Source of the DNA: Massilia mucilaginosa
GTDB lineage: Bacteria > Pseudomonadota > Gammaproteobacteria > Burkholderiales > Burkholderiaceae_D
NCBI RefSeq assembly: GCF_011682145.1
Contig: NZ_WHJH01000047.1
Coordinates: 1 to 53,959 of the forward strand
DNA: 53,959 bases
Reading direction: 5' to 3'
Below are positions 53,912 through 53,959 of this stretch, one piece after another. Every line of letters begins with the position of its first letter. Positions within the stretch are counted from its first letter, which is position 1. A program made the position numbers and the translations under genes. The notes below the pieces were generated by a model. That model did not search any database. It was not told the DNA's origin and saw only the letters and a program-made list of their open reading frames with translations.

Positions 53912-53959
53912 AACCGGGGTCAGAGCTCTGACTCGAAATCTTTCGAGTCAGAGCTCTGA
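53912..53959. repeat. Long palindromic intergenic repeat, copy 2 (cut by the window end)
   Basis: The first arm (53912-53938) matches copy 1 and is longer, since the stem extends through CGAAA to a 2-nt loop TC. The second arm is truncated after TCTGA at the last base of the window. It lies 179 nt after copy 1 in the same orientation. Confidence 0.85.

Overview
The window is a GC-rich stretch of chromosome from a betaproteobacterium, most likely an Oxalobacteraceae member of the Massilia/Duganella/Janthinobacterium type. I base this on gene content and order (sspB-sspA-petCBA; gpmA-envC-ctpA-moeB; hslVU; xerC-DUF484; lpxL-type pair-dapF facing metK), on the betaproteobacterial single-cysteine DksA, on two gram-negative porins, and on recurring TCAGAGCTCTGA palindromes. 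No ribosomal RNA is present, so the genus is inference.

Layout. 1-2460 is an accessory patch of lower GC at the 3' end of a divergent tRNA-Thr. It carries a two-gene operon: a PD-(D/E)XK nuclease resembling the Cap4/DUF4297 group, and a degenerate uracil-phosphoribosyltransferase-like protein. 2562-6721 holds sspB, sspA and the cytochrome bc1 genes. 7017-13588 holds mscL, a Do-like protease, small metabolic genes, gpsA, secB, grxC and a rhodanese. 13736-20659 holds gpmA, envC, ctpA, moeB and an exported amidohydrolase. 20924-32092 is a complete type II secretion operon in the order G-H-I-J-K-L-M-N-D-E-F-C, followed after 7 nt by a PlpD-like patatin-barrel protein (type Vd secretion). 34341-35794 is a helix-turn-helix regulator divergent from a small outer-membrane barrel. 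35789-37146 is an AT-richer cassette bounded by a 64-bp direct repeat. It carries a Tse2-like toxin, a small probable immunity partner and a 200-bp inverted-repeat element. 37153-44664 holds hslVU with two small satellites, a STAS protein, dksA, a CobW-type GTPase, xerC and a DUF484 gene. 44969-47586 holds two porins. 48050-53690 holds a Sel1-repeat protein, dapF, two lipid A acyltransferases and metK. The metK leader contains a good candidate SAM-II-class riboswitch.

How genes work together. The gsp operon encodes nearly the whole secretion machine (the prepilin peptidase is not here). Its members are joined by 1-4 nt overlaps and, between gspD and gspE, by an 18-codon mini-ORF that overlaps both neighbours. 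EnvC and CtpA both act on the envelope. The petABC, secB/gpsA and lpxL-type/dapF groups are housekeeping operons.

Most interesting points: (1) the nuclease + phosphoribosyltransferase-like pair as a candidate uncharacterised defence system; (2) the Tse2-like toxin cassette inserted at a duplicated bidirectional terminator; (3) a SAM-II-like riboswitch with mutually exclusive downstream helices before metK; (4) two ~160-bp inverted-repeat elements whose ends supply the stop codons of secB and a porin; (5) the coupling mini-ORF in the gsp operon. All functions are read from sequence by eye; no database search was run.
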